DNA of 64,000 nucleotides from JBBATK01 sp044228685 (GTDB lineage Bacteria; Bacteroidota; Ignavibacteria; Kapaibacteriales; NICIL-2): positions 1 to 64,000 of the forward strand of contig JBGAUL010000024.1 in assembly GCA_044228685.1 (NCBI GenBank). Reading direction: 5' to 3'. The notes under the pieces were generated by a model. That model did not search any database, had not been told where the DNA came from, and saw only the letters and a list, made by a program, of their open reading frames with translations. This document shows positions 15,966-24,806 of this stretch, piece after piece (position 1 is the stretch's first letter; every line of letters begins with the position of its first letter). A program made the translations under genes and the position numbers.

Positions 15966-18900
15966 TCAATGCCTGATAACAAAGCGTCCTGACTGTCGTC
16001 GCTCATCTGCCTGTACCTCAAGAAGGTATGTACCATTGCGCAATTCCGCACAATCAATCGTAACCACACCATTCAAGCCTTGTAACTGCAGATTGTCGAT
16101 GCGCTTAATGAATCGTCCATTCACATCATAAATCGTGAACACAAGATTATTTGCACTGACTATTGAACCTTGTACTCGAAGAAGTCCGGATGAAGGGCTA
16201 GGTGCAAAACTCAGTGTCTGCTCCTTATTATCATCGCCTACACTTGTCTCTGCATTCGTTTGGAAATTTCGTGCGTCAGAGAAGAGTCCCTCGCTGTCTT
16301 CGTCTTTTGCCGAGACATGCCACCAATATCTCTTGGATGGAAGAAGATTCGCGAGCTGTGCGCTTGTGTCTGGAATCAGTGTATCAAGAATATTGGTACC
16401 GAAGCCAAAGCTTGCTGAGACTTGTACATGGTACATGAGAGCATTAGGAACAGCAGACCAACTCAACTTTGGATAGCGTCCTTGATTCTGTGCCGCAGCT
16501 GCAGGCAGGAGCAAGGTCGGTGCTTGTATCGCTGTCCTGAATCTCCAAACCTGCGAATACTGACTTTGTCCACCGGCACCAAAAGCTGCCACGCGCCAAT
16601 AGTGTGTTATGCGGCCCATTTCAATCGCGTCGGGTTTGTACTGCAGATCTTGAATCGCAGCGACGTTTGTCGCAAAATTGCTGAAGGCCGGATCTGTGCT
16701 GATTTGAAGATTGTAGAACACGGCGTTCGATGCGGTCTTCCATTTGAAGAATTGCGTTGGCAATACTGCCTTCGTACCATCAGCCGGACTCTCCAAAACC
16801 GGAGCATCGGGAGGTGGAGGAAGCGAATTCAGAATGCCACTGAACATTCCATTGCCGTGAGTTGCAATAGCAACGAAGTTATCTTGTTCGCGATATTCAA
16901 TCATTGTGACGATGTTGCTTCCTACACTTGAAGCAGCTTCGCGAACCCAAACGGTCGATGGACCATTCAAGAGCGCGGTGCTGAAGAGTCCGACGCTCGT
17001 TCCGACGAGTGTCAAACACTTGCCTTGAACCCAGCAGAATTTAGCCCAACGACACGAGGGACCGTTGCCGATGCCGTCAATGGCACCTTCCAAATTTCCT
17101 CCCACAGCCGACCACGTCGTTCCTCCGTCAGCGCTAAAGAACATACTCTGAACGTTGTAATTCGAAAACACAACCAAGACAGAATCAGCATTGTGTGGAT
17201 TCACACAGATACATTCGATGTTTGCTCCTGGGAAGGTCGGACCTTTGATTGCCTTCTTCGTGACGACCGCGCCGTTGGCATCGTCGACTCGATAGAGTTG
17301 TCCGGTCTGAGTGCCGTAATACAAACGGTTAGCAGGCTGTGTCGAAATCGCAATCGCACTCACTACTTCTTGATTCGTCGGAACGGGAAGAGTATCCCAG
17401 CCGCCTGCGGTAGAGCCAGTCGTTTCCCACTTACCCCACGGACTGAGAGTCGCATCTATACAACGAAAAATGCTGTGACGATATGGTACATAGAGACGCT
17501 TCTGATCATTGGGATCTAAGACAAAGGGATTGACAAAGAGAAAGCTGTCGCGAACAGTACCGGCAGGATCAATTCTCGAATATCGTTTAACTGTACCGTC
17601 GGTATCCAAATCAAAGCGCGCCATTGAGCCTTGCTGACTGGACATGTAATAGTTGCCATCAGAAGCTATAGCGCAATAGGATCCGTCGCCACGTCCCGGA
17701 GAGGTCCAGGGCTTGGTAGGACTTGAGCTATTAGTAAACACAGTACCGTTGTCCTGCAGACCACCTACAATAACATTCGAAACTTTATGATGTTCAATTG
17801 CACACGTATAGAACTGCGTAGTTCGATAACCGTTGTTGAGCGAATTCCATACTACCGTTCCATTGCGAACATTGTCAGTGCGAAAGATGCCGCCATCACA
17901 CGTCGAAATCGCATGATCCGGATTTGAAGGATAGAAAACAAGGTCGTGATGATCCGGGTGATTGTTGGGATAGACTTCGTAGAACGGCAAGGTCGAGCCC
18001 GGACCATATCCACCAATCCAAGTCCAGGTCGGTGTTGTAAATCCATCGTCAGAACGACACAAGTTGGTACCTCCAACAAAGACGACATTTGGTTTGGTAG
18101 GATGCACTTTCACAAGCAGATCATAACCTCCTTGTGATTGAAAGTCACCAAAGGTTCCACCAAAGCGCGGAAGGTTCAAAGTACGATCATCCCAGCCGCC
18201 ACCGGCGCCGCTGCCATCGCCACTGATGTAGTTGTATTTCCACAGTGAATTCCAATCCTCGCGACCTCGAAAGTCAACCTGACGAAAACCGCTGCCTGGA
18301 GTATTGGCGATAAAGTAAACGTTGTTCTCGTCGGATGGTGCAATTCCTATTGCAATGCGACCATACTTCGTCGGCATATTTGGCGGCGTAATATTGGTCC
18401 ACTGAATGCCATTCGTCGAACGATACATTCCTCGAACGATGGACGTTGAATTGTTGGACGAGATTTGCGAGAAGGTTGCGTACACAACCCCACTCGGACT
18501 CACAGCAACATCCGTGAAATAACTATAGCCATTCGAAAAGGTACCCAATACAGTAGCCCACGTCGTTCCGCCATCTGAACTACGCTGGATTGAACCTAAG
18601 GTCGTTGCTGCATAAATCACATCCTGCGTTGTGTTGTGTGCATCAATTGCCAAGCGCCAAACATATTCAAAGGTGTTATCCCAGGTTTGTGGAGTCTTTC
18701 CATACGTAGACGCTAGCGAAAACCAAGTTTCTCCGTTGTCGGTGCTCTTGTACACACCGCTTCCGCTTATCTCTGCAGAAGCGCCATAGAATTCTCCTGT
18801 GCCGGCATACCAGGTGTTTGTTTTTCCGCTGCGAGTGTCTTGGACAACAGTGGTGACGTCCATCATGACGTCTGAAGGAGTCTTTTTGAGCCACGTTTGA

Positions 18901-19292
18901 CCACCATCTGTAGACTTCCAAATACCACCGGAAACGCTTCCGGCAATGAGTACGTTTTCGTTTGCGACGTCGATGCCGATTGCACGGGTGCGACCACCAA
19001 CATTGTAGGGTCCGACGGCATTGAAGGAGTTGGACTGCACGCCGTTTGCTTTCTCCGATCCCAATGATCTCTCAGGCAAGCTCTTCGCAAACTCTAACTC
19101 GCGCTCGCGCATGTGAGAGGGAATTTTTCCGGTGCGAGGATCGCACAAGCGAATTCTCTCCCATTCTTGACGTGCCTGAATTTCTTCCAGCTCGTCACCT
19201 CCGTTTTCACGCACTTCAGGCTGTGGAACGATTGAAAAGACAAGCGCCATAATACCGATACTCGTAAGCCATGTGCTAAGCAATTGTTTCAT
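15966..19292 (-). CDS. T9SS-secreted Asp-box beta-propeller protein
   Basis: A large cell-surface or secreted protein of 1,108 residues. A signal peptide (KQLLSTWLTSIGIMALVFS) is followed by a sortilin/BNR-type beta-propeller with many Asp-box motifs such as STDGGQTW, STDNGETW, SSDGGTTW and SADGGTTW (about residues 90-800). Next come two fibronectin-III-like modules (from PDAPVLESPADGTKAVLP) and a C-terminal sorting tail (LSFAPSPSSGLLRVQG to RRQSGRFVIRH) that matches the type A T9SS signal. The ATG at 19292 is preferred because the 46 codons upstream do not form a signal peptide. Its ligand or substrate is unknown; related propellers include glycoside hydrolases, but no catalytic residues could be assigned. 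Confidence 0.87.
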   Translation of the reverse strand: MKQLLSTWLTSIGIMALVFSIVPQPEVRENGGDELEEIQARQEWERIRLCDPRTGKIPSHMRERELEFAKSLPERSLGSEKANGVQSNSFNAVGPYNVGGRTRAIGIDVANENVLIAGSVSGGIWKSTDGGQTWLKKTPSDVMMDVTTVVQDTRSGKTNTWYAGTGEFYGASAEISGSGVYKSTDNGETWFSLASTYGKTPQTWDNTFEYVWRLAIDAHNTTQDVIYAATTLGSIQRSSDGGTTWATVLGTFSNGYSYFTDVAVSPSGVVYATFSQISSNNSTSIVRGMYRSTNGIQWTNITPPNMPTKYGRIAIGIAPSDENNVYFIANTPGSGFRQVDFRGREDWNSLWKYNYISGDGSGAGGGWDDRTLNLPRFGGTFGDFQSQGGYDLLVKVHPTKPNVVFVGGTNLCRSDDGFTTPTWTWIGGYGPGSTLPFYEVYPNNHPDHHDLVFYPSNPDHAISTCDGGIFRTDNVRNGTVVWNSLNNGYRTTQFYTCAIEHHKVSNVIVGGLQDNGTVFTNSSSPTKPWTSPGRGDGSYCAIASDGNYYMSSQQGSMARFDLDTDGTVKRYSRIDPAGTVRDSFLFVNPFVLDPNDQKRLYVPYRHSIFRCIDATLSPWGKWETTGSTAGGWDTLPVPTNQEVVSAIAISTQPANRLYYGTQTGQLYRVDDANGAVVTKKAIKGPTFPGANIECICVNPHNADSVLVVFSNYNVQSMFFSADGGTTWSAVGGNLEGAIDGIGNGPSCRWAKFCWVQGKCLTLVGTSVGLFSTALLNGPSTVWVREAASSVGSNIVTMIEYREQDNFVAIATHGNGMFSGILNSLPPPPDAPVLESPADGTKAVLPTQFFKWKTASNAVFYNLQISTDPAFSNFATNVAAIQDLQYKPDAIEMGRITHYWRVAAFGAGGQSQYSQVWRFRTAIQAPTLLLPAAAAQNQGRYPKLSWSAVPNALMYHVQVSASFGFGTNILDTLIPDTSAQLANLLPSKRYWWHVSAKDEDSEGLFSDARNFQTNAETSVGDDNKEQTLSFAPSPSSGLLRVQGSIVSANNLVFTIYDVNGRFIKRIDNLQLQGLNGVVTIDCAELRNGTYLLEVQADERRQSGRFVIRH

Positions 19293-19511
19293 GTCGTGCA
19301 GTGTTAATGAGAGTTGTCCAAATTGCGCCAATAACGACACATACACAAGGGAATCGAAGGATTCTGCATAGCAAAACAATGAGCGTGAGGACTGACATAC
19401 CGTCGCACACAATAAGCACTCTTTGCACACGTTCTAGTGTGCTCTGTTGTCAAGACCACATTTGCGAGCGAGTTTCGCATCACATCACTCAATCACCTTC
19501 ACATCTACCTC

Positions 19512-20237
19512 ATGCAACTTCAAAACAACACTATTCTCATTACCGGCGGCGCATCGGGAATTGGCAAAGCAATGGCTGCGCGATTTCGTGCTTTGAATAA
19601 CACTGTTATCGTTTGTGGACGTCGCACAGACCTCTTGGAAAAGCTCCAGAATGAGATTCCCGGAGTTATTGCTTTTCATTGCGATCTCGAACAAGCAGAC
19701 CAGCGCGCGGCTCTTTTTGAATTCATCAAGTCGAATCATCCGCAAACCAATGTACTCGTCAATAATGCCGGCATTCAGAATTGGATGAAGTTGGATGATG
19801 AGGATTTTATAAAGCGAGCTGAGCAGGAAATCGCAATCAACATTCAAGCGCCAATTCATCTCACGACGCTCTTTAGTTCGTTGACTTCGCTGAACACCAT
19901 ACTCAACGTCAGCTCGGGTCTGGCATTTTGTCCTTTGACCAAAACCCCAGTCTACTCCGCAACAAAAGCATTTCTACGCAGCTTCACTCTTTCATCACGA
20001 GCACTGCTAGCTCCGCGTGGAATCGAAGTCATTGAGATTATTCCGCCTGCACTAAACACTGACCTCGGCGGTGTTGGATTGCACGATCATGCCCCACCTG
20101 TTGCAGACTTCATAGAGGCAATGTTTAAGCAATTAGAAGAAGGTGCGTCGGAAGTTACCTTTGGCTTTAGCGCTGCAATGCTCGCCGCAACTCCCGATCA
20201 AATCCGCGCTAACTTCCAACGAATGAATGGACAGTAG
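19512..20237 (+). CDS. Short-chain dehydrogenase, DltE-like
   Basis: A 241-residue cytoplasmic NADP-dependent oxidoreductase. It shows LITGGASGIGKAMAARF at the N-terminus with a following CGRR, which favours NADP, then VLVNNAGIQNW, the catalytic Ser in LNVSSGLAF and the YSATKAFL Tyr/Lys motif. The C-terminus lacks the usual DGG motif. These traits fit the DltE-like group of unknown substrate. The ATG at 19512 begins the first beta-strand directly; the frame extends 25 codons upstream without similarity. Confidence 0.9.
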   Translation: MQLQNNTILITGGASGIGKAMAARFRALNNTVIVCGRRTDLLEKLQNEIPGVIAFHCDLEQADQRAALFEFIKSNHPQTNVLVNNAGIQNWMKLDDEDFIKRAEQEIAINIQAPIHLTTLFSSLTSLNTILNVSSGLAFCPLTKTPVYSATKAFLRSFTLSSRALLAPRGIEVIEIIPPALNTDLGGVGLHDHAPPVADFIEAMFKQLEEGASEVTFGFSAAMLAATPDQIRANFQRMNGQ

Positions 20238-20333
20238 TAGCAAGGCTTATTCTAGCAGATGTGAGTTTGTCAGACGCACTTCAAGTCAGCAGTCGAGAGC
20301 TCAGGTTCCGCGTCCGATTGTAAAGCGGAACAC

Positions 20334-20987
20334 TTAGGCGTGCTCACCAAGAAACTCAACCCATGCCTTTTTGAGACAAGGATAATTGCGCGCTGCTTCG
20401 ACCAAGCTGAGGAAAGCTGTGAGGGTTTCGTCGAAACGCTTTGCCAAGCCCGCATTGACAAACTCGCCGCTCTCGCTAAATGCTTGATGCGCAGATGCCA
20501 AGGAGAACATGTCGGGATAGACGCGCGCACCGAGATGCTCGAGAGGGATGCGCAAAGACCACAGCGCTCGATTGCCTCCCATGAGCGAGGGAGATGCCGA
20601 CATCAGCATGCAGTGTCGTTCGTTGAATGGTTGAGGCTTTGTGCGTGAGACCCAATCGATCACGTTTTTCAAATGACCGGGGATTGAAGCGTTGTATTCG
20701 GGCGATGAAATGATAAACGCATCGCAGGCTTCCAATTTCTCGCGCAGTAGGGTAGCACCCTGTGGCTGACCACTGGCCTGCTCCAAGTCTTGATTGTACG
20801 AGGGAGAATCAAAATCGCTCATCATCGCAATCTCAACCTGAGCACCGCGAGTTTTCACGATTTCGGCAGCCTTGCTAATCAGCTTGTGATTGACGGAATC
20901 ACGACGCAGTGACGCTGAAAACATCAAGATCTGTAGTGGTCTCGTCTGACCTGCATTCACTTGATCGGCGGTTGGGTTTGTTTGCAT
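20334..20987 (-). CDS. NADPH-dependent FMN reductase family protein
   Basis: A 217-residue flavodoxin-fold quinone or azo-compound reductase. The phosphate-binding loop is FSASLRRDSVNHKLI near residue 24, and the flavin-contacting IISSPEYNASIPGHLKNVIDW near residue 92 is typical of the family. SPSLMGGNRALWSLRIPLEHLGARV follows as expected. The gene stands alone with about 100 bp on each side. A role in quinone or oxidative-stress metabolism is likely but the substrate is unknown. Confidence 0.9.
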   Translation of the reverse strand: MQTNPTADQVNAGQTRPLQILMFSASLRRDSVNHKLISKAAEIVKTRGAQVEIAMMSDFDSPSYNQDLEQASGQPQGATLLREKLEACDAFIISSPEYNASIPGHLKNVIDWVSRTKPQPFNERHCMLMSASPSLMGGNRALWSLRIPLEHLGARVYPDMFSLASAHQAFSESGEFVNAGLAKRFDETLTAFLSLVEAARNYPCLKKAWVEFLGEHA

Positions 20988-21107
20988 GATGGCACTTGAA
21001 AAAATGATACGAGAATTTCAATCACTCAATAAAGTCCTCGTGGAAATCAACACATAAGTGTGTCAGACTTCCCAAACTAAAGCTTTTAACTCTGCGCAAG
21101 ACAACTC

Positions 21108-22199
21108 TTACTGAACTCCCTTCCACCAGGCTGTTGAATTATAGTCTTGGAGATTCACAACCTCACCGATACGCGGCGTAAGCAAAGGCATTTCTCGCAA
21201 GGCTGCTTCTGCACTGGCGCGTAGTATCGGTTCATCCCACGGATGTTTAGCCAATGTGAATTTTGCCCAGTGAACCGGCATAAGACGGGTCGCTTTGAGA
21301 TCGAAAGCAGCTTGAATGGTTTGCTCTGGAAGCATGTGAATGTTTTGCCAGTGAGTGTCGTATTGTCCGCATTCGAGCAGCGCTAGGTCCACCGGACCAA
21401 CTCGCTCACCAATCTCTGCGAAGTGTGCACCATAACCGGAGTCACCGCCAAGAATCAACTTCATTGAAGGTGATTGAAGCAAGAATGCACTCCACAAGCT
21501 TTGTGCTCTGTGCATGGTGCGACCCGAGAAGTGCTGCGCCGGGAGCGCTTGAAATCTATACCCCGGAGCCACCTCGACCTCTTCCCACCAATCAAGTTCG
21601 GTGATCATTGATGGATCGTAGCCCCAGTGTTCGAGATGCTCGCCGACACCGAGACTACAGATCACTCTACCAACTCTCGGTCGCAATTCACGTACGGTCT
21701 TGTAATCCAAGTGATCCCAATGATCGTGTGTAATCAACAACACATCAATATCAGGCAGCTCATCGCTTCGGTACATATCGCTGCCGGGAAAACTACCTGC
21801 AACGACAGGCACGGGTGAGATTTTTCCGCTCAAGACTGGATCGACAAGGATGGTCTTTGAATCAATGCGAAGCAAATAACTTGAATGACCAAACCACACA
21901 AGTGAGTTCTGCTTCGTCGACATTGCCTTCAAATCCTGCTTGACGCTCGGGATCTCCATCTCAGGTCGTACGCGAATGTTTGGCGCAAACAAGAAGTAGC
22001 GGAACAATTTGAACTGATTCATTCCCGTCGTAAACATGGAAACATTCCCGCGATTTCGAAAAGCACCATCGCGATAATGTGGGGATGCGAGAATTCTTTG
22101 ACGACGATTGCCGCGCGCGATTTTTCCAAACTGAGGGTGTTGCAGAAAAAGCACAACACCAACAATCAAACACAAGGCAATGCTAACAACTATGATCAT
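21108..22199 (-). CDS. Membrane-anchored metallo-beta-lactamase-fold hydrolase, NAPE-PLD/UlaG-like
   Basis: The 363-residue protein has an N-terminal hydrophobic anchor (IIVVSIALCLIVGVVLFL) followed by a metallo-beta-lactamase-fold domain. The metal site LLITHDHWDHLDY is near residue 157, and LILGGDSGYG and LMPVHWAKFTLA supply later ligands. LVWFGHSSYLLRIDSKTILVDPVLSG is typical of the NAPE-phospholipase-D/RomA group. The substrate is unknown; lipid or phosphodiester substrates are known in related proteins. The gene stands alone. Confidence 0.88.
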   Translation of the reverse strand: MIIVVSIALCLIVGVVLFLQHPQFGKIARGNRRQRILASPHYRDGAFRNRGNVSMFTTGMNQFKLFRYFLFAPNIRVRPEMEIPSVKQDLKAMSTKQNSLVWFGHSSYLLRIDSKTILVDPVLSGKISPVPVVAGSFPGSDMYRSDELPDIDVLLITHDHWDHLDYKTVRELRPRVGRVICSLGVGEHLEHWGYDPSMITELDWWEEVEVAPGYRFQALPAQHFSGRTMHRAQSLWSAFLLQSPSMKLILGGDSGYGAHFAEIGERVGPVDLALLECGQYDTHWQNIHMLPEQTIQAAFDLKATRLMPVHWAKFTLAKHPWDEPILRASAEAALREMPLLTPRIGEVVNLQDYNSTAWWKGVQ

Positions 22200-22414
22200 G
22201 GAGGATTAAGCTAGCGTAAGTGAAGTGTGTGCTGACGAATGCCTCTGGTTGAAATTGTCTTCTTTGCCCATCTGTGCCGCTTCGAGATACAGCAGCTTGA
22301 CCTATAGAAATCCATTATTTCGCACATCATCAGCCAAGCAAGCGCACCATGGCGATGAAATATAACAGGTGTATATTCTCTTCTCGTCCGTGAAATTCAT
22401 CTGTGGATCACACT

Positions 22415-23962
22415 ATGTCGCTGATTATGTCACGAGGTCTCCTCTCTTCAGTCCTTTTCTTTTTACTCGTTCTCAGCAACAATCAAGCAATCTGCGCTGC
22501 ATCAGCGTGTAGTCCTTTGAACGAGTACATCAACATGAGATTCGATCCACCGACTGTTAGTGCAGGTCGTGATACAGGCATTTGTAGCGGCAGCAGCATC
22601 AGCATCGGCGGTCAGCCAACAGCAAGCGGTGGCACGCCTCCCTACACCTACATGTGGTCGCCGGCAGCTGGATTAAACTCGACTTCTATCGCGAATCCCA
22701 TCGCAAATCCAAATCAAACGACGAAGTACATCGTCACGGTCATTGACGGCTATGGCTTAAGCGGCATCGACACAGTGTTAGTGCGCGTCGATCCCAAGCC
22801 AAACGTAGCATTTTCACAGAGCTCACCTATTCGGATCTGTCCAGGTACGGAAGCGGAGTTAACGTTGACAGGAAAGTTTGAGAAGTACCTCTGGAGTACG
22901 GGCGACACAAGCTCAAGCATTCGCGTGAAGAAAGCAGGCACGTATAACGTCACGGTGTGGTCGAATTCCGGATGCTCTGTAAAATCGAACGACATGCAGC
23001 TCATCGTTGAGACTGCACCGAATGTTGCGATCTCCGGTCCTGACTTCGTATGCGACACCAATGCGACTTACACCTATGCCATTGTTCCCGTACAACTCGG
23101 TTACACATTTCAGTGGCAACTAAAGGGTGGTTCTTTCATCTCAGGTATTGGAACAAATTCTGCAACGATCAAATGGCCATCAACCGGTTCGTTAAGCATC
23201 TCTGCCGCAGTTGTCAATATGAGTGGTTGCAGTAGCGTGATTGCGATGAACGTAGAGTATGGGACGGTACATCCAACAATTCGTAACACAGACACAAGCG
23301 CTTTGTGTGAATCGAGTCCGGTAGTACTCACGACTGATTCAACGCTTCATAACATTAAGTGGTCGACCGGTGATACCACGAGAAGCATCACCGTATCACA
23401 CTCCGGCAACTATACAGTTCGCGGCGAGCGTGGTGTTGGTTGCCTGGGCGTTTCCGACACCTTTCATCTTCGTCTTGCACCTTCGCCACAAAAGCCATCT
23501 GTGAGTCGTAGTGGCAACATCTTGACTGTGGATACCGCAGCTAAAAAGTATCACTCAATTCAGTGGTACTACAAAGGCAAAGCAATCAGCGGTGCAACTG
23601 ATGCCACATTTGTTTTTGATATCGCTGCTGACACAGCAGGAACATTGCAAGTGCAGGTGAGTGCCGACAATGGTTGTTCAACTATGTCAGACACCCTGCG
23701 CGTCGGCACGCTGCTGGATGTCGCTTACGAGCCGGAACTTCTTCGCGTGTACCCCAATCCTGTCTTCGAACAAATCAACCTTGTTTCGCACAATGAAATA
23801 CAGATGTGCTTGATTCAAGATGAGCTTGGTCGCGTGTGTCTTCAAGTTCCTGTGCAGGGCAACAATGCGACCATTGATCTACGCTCCTTGTCCGCAGGTG
23901 TCTACAACATTCTCATCAGCACTCAAAACGCTGTGCTGCGTCGAAGCTTCATCAAGCTCTAG
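22415..23962 (+). CDS. T9SS-secreted protein with PKD/SprB-like modules
   Basis: A surface protein of 515 residues. After a signal peptide (MSLIMSRGLLSSVLFFLLVL) comes an SprB-like module (GGTPPYTYMWSPAAGL) and further Ig-like modules with recurring pairs such as KYLWSTGDTSSSIRVKKAGTY and NIKWSTGDTTRSITVSHSGNY. The C-terminus, LLRVYPNPVFEQINLVSHN to LRRSFIKL, is a T9SS sorting tail. The frame opens at a GTG at 22403; ATGs at 22415 and 22427 fit the signal peptide better. It could act in adhesion or gliding as SprB relatives do, but that is inference. Confidence 0.85.
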   Translation: MSLIMSRGLLSSVLFFLLVLSNNQAICAASACSPLNEYINMRFDPPTVSAGRDTGICSGSSISIGGQPTASGGTPPYTYMWSPAAGLNSTSIANPIANPNQTTKYIVTVIDGYGLSGIDTVLVRVDPKPNVAFSQSSPIRICPGTEAELTLTGKFEKYLWSTGDTSSSIRVKKAGTYNVTVWSNSGCSVKSNDMQLIVETAPNVAISGPDFVCDTNATYTYAIVPVQLGYTFQWQLKGGSFISGIGTNSATIKWPSTGSLSISAAVVNMSGCSSVIAMNVEYGTVHPTIRNTDTSALCESSPVVLTTDSTLHNIKWSTGDTTRSITVSHSGNYTVRGERGVGCLGVSDTFHLRLAPSPQKPSVSRSGNILTVDTAAKKYHSIQWYYKGKAISGATDATFVFDIAADTAGTLQVQVSADNGCSTMSDTLRVGTLLDVAYEPELLRVYPNPVFEQINLVSHNEIQMCLIQDELGRVCLQVPVQGNNATIDLRSLSAGVYNILISTQNAVLRRSFIKL

Positions 23963-24716
23963 TACACAAGATTCGCGAAAGTCAAAACACTTAGTGTTTA
24001 GCGCCTTCTTGTTGAATGCGAGTGTATTCTTGGATGATCTCTGCATTCTCCGGTTCTTGAAAGAGGTTCTTTCTCCGTTCTTGGCTATCGCCGATCTAAC
24101 GATAGACCCGTGAAAACTTGTGGGTGCCCAAAGCACTTTTCCCCGACTTGATATTTTTGGTGTAGATGATGTTTCTTTCTAAGCCCACGCTGATATGGCA
24201 ATTCACGAGTCTAAATAAATGATCGATTAAATAGTCCCAACCGTGCTGCGATAGTCCTCATACTTGAGAATGTCTGACCTCACGATTCGGACTGTTGCCG
24301 GGAATTGAGGTACATGATTTGAAAGTGAGTTAAACGCACCTTTCGCTGAGGCGAGCATCGCTCGGAAAGCGGAGAGTGCTGTTTATCAAATCAACCACTC
24401 TATCTATCTCACTATTGAATAATGTAGAAACTATTGAGGTGAAGCTTGTCCTCAATTTGAGAACTTGTTTCTTAGATGTTAGTTTCAAAACGAGATGATT
24501 CCGCTGCTTTCAATTGACCTCGGCTTATTACAAGAGGGTAAGGATAACAATTAGAGGCTAAAACGCTACAGACAGTTGAGTATTCCGATAAAACAACAAG
24601 TTGATCGAAGGTCCAGCTAATTCTCACATTTATTATCACCTCACCGTACAGTTAGTGCCGAAGATCGGATTGAAGAAAACATTTCTCCAGATAAGACTCT
24701 TAGAGTTCATTCAATT
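23963..24716. other. Long intergenic region upstream of the signalling operon
   Basis: About 750 bp without an intact gene. The left part holds a degraded minus-strand coding remnant, listed separately. The middle and right parts (24250-24716) are AT-rich and contain no frame with a plausible ribosome-binding site. The leader hairpins of the downstream gene follow. Confidence 0.5.
23991..24240 (-). pseudogene. Possible decayed C-terminus of a sulfatase-like gene
   Basis: On the minus strand one frame ends in ERRKNLFQEPENAEIIQEY followed by about ten residues and a TAA at 23991. This resembles the 'ELYDLxxDPxExxNLxxxPxYAEIIxEL' tails of sulfatases. A TAG at 24097-24099 interrupts the frame upstream and no start or active site remains. 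The match is by eye and short, so the call is tentative. Confidence 0.3.
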
Positions 24717-24787
24717 GTTAAAATGTGCATATTGCAAGGCCCATTTTAACACAAAAAATCGCTGTTGTGAGGGAACATTCAGCGATT
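24717..24787 (+). promoter_or_regulatory. Leader with two perfect inverted repeats before the giant T9SS gene
   Basis: The first hairpin has arms GTTAAAATG (24717-24725) and CATTTTAAC (24742-24750). The second has AATCGCTG (24757-24764) and CAGCGATT (24780-24787), with TGT/ACA able to close an apical GAGGGA loop. The second stem ends 19 nt before the ATG at 24807. There is no T run, so these are not terminators; a role in mRNA stability or translational control, or an operator, is possible. Confidence 0.55.
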
Positions 24788-24806
24788 GTACATAATCGCC
24801 ACATCC

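Noticed and set aside
24757..24787. CRP-type site, because TGTGA occurs in the leader of the cyclase operon
   Set aside because: The matching TCACA half-site is missing.
24601..24795. A 64-codon frame before the giant gene
   Set aside because: It begins with TTG, has no ribosome-binding site, runs through both inverted repeats and resembles no known protein.
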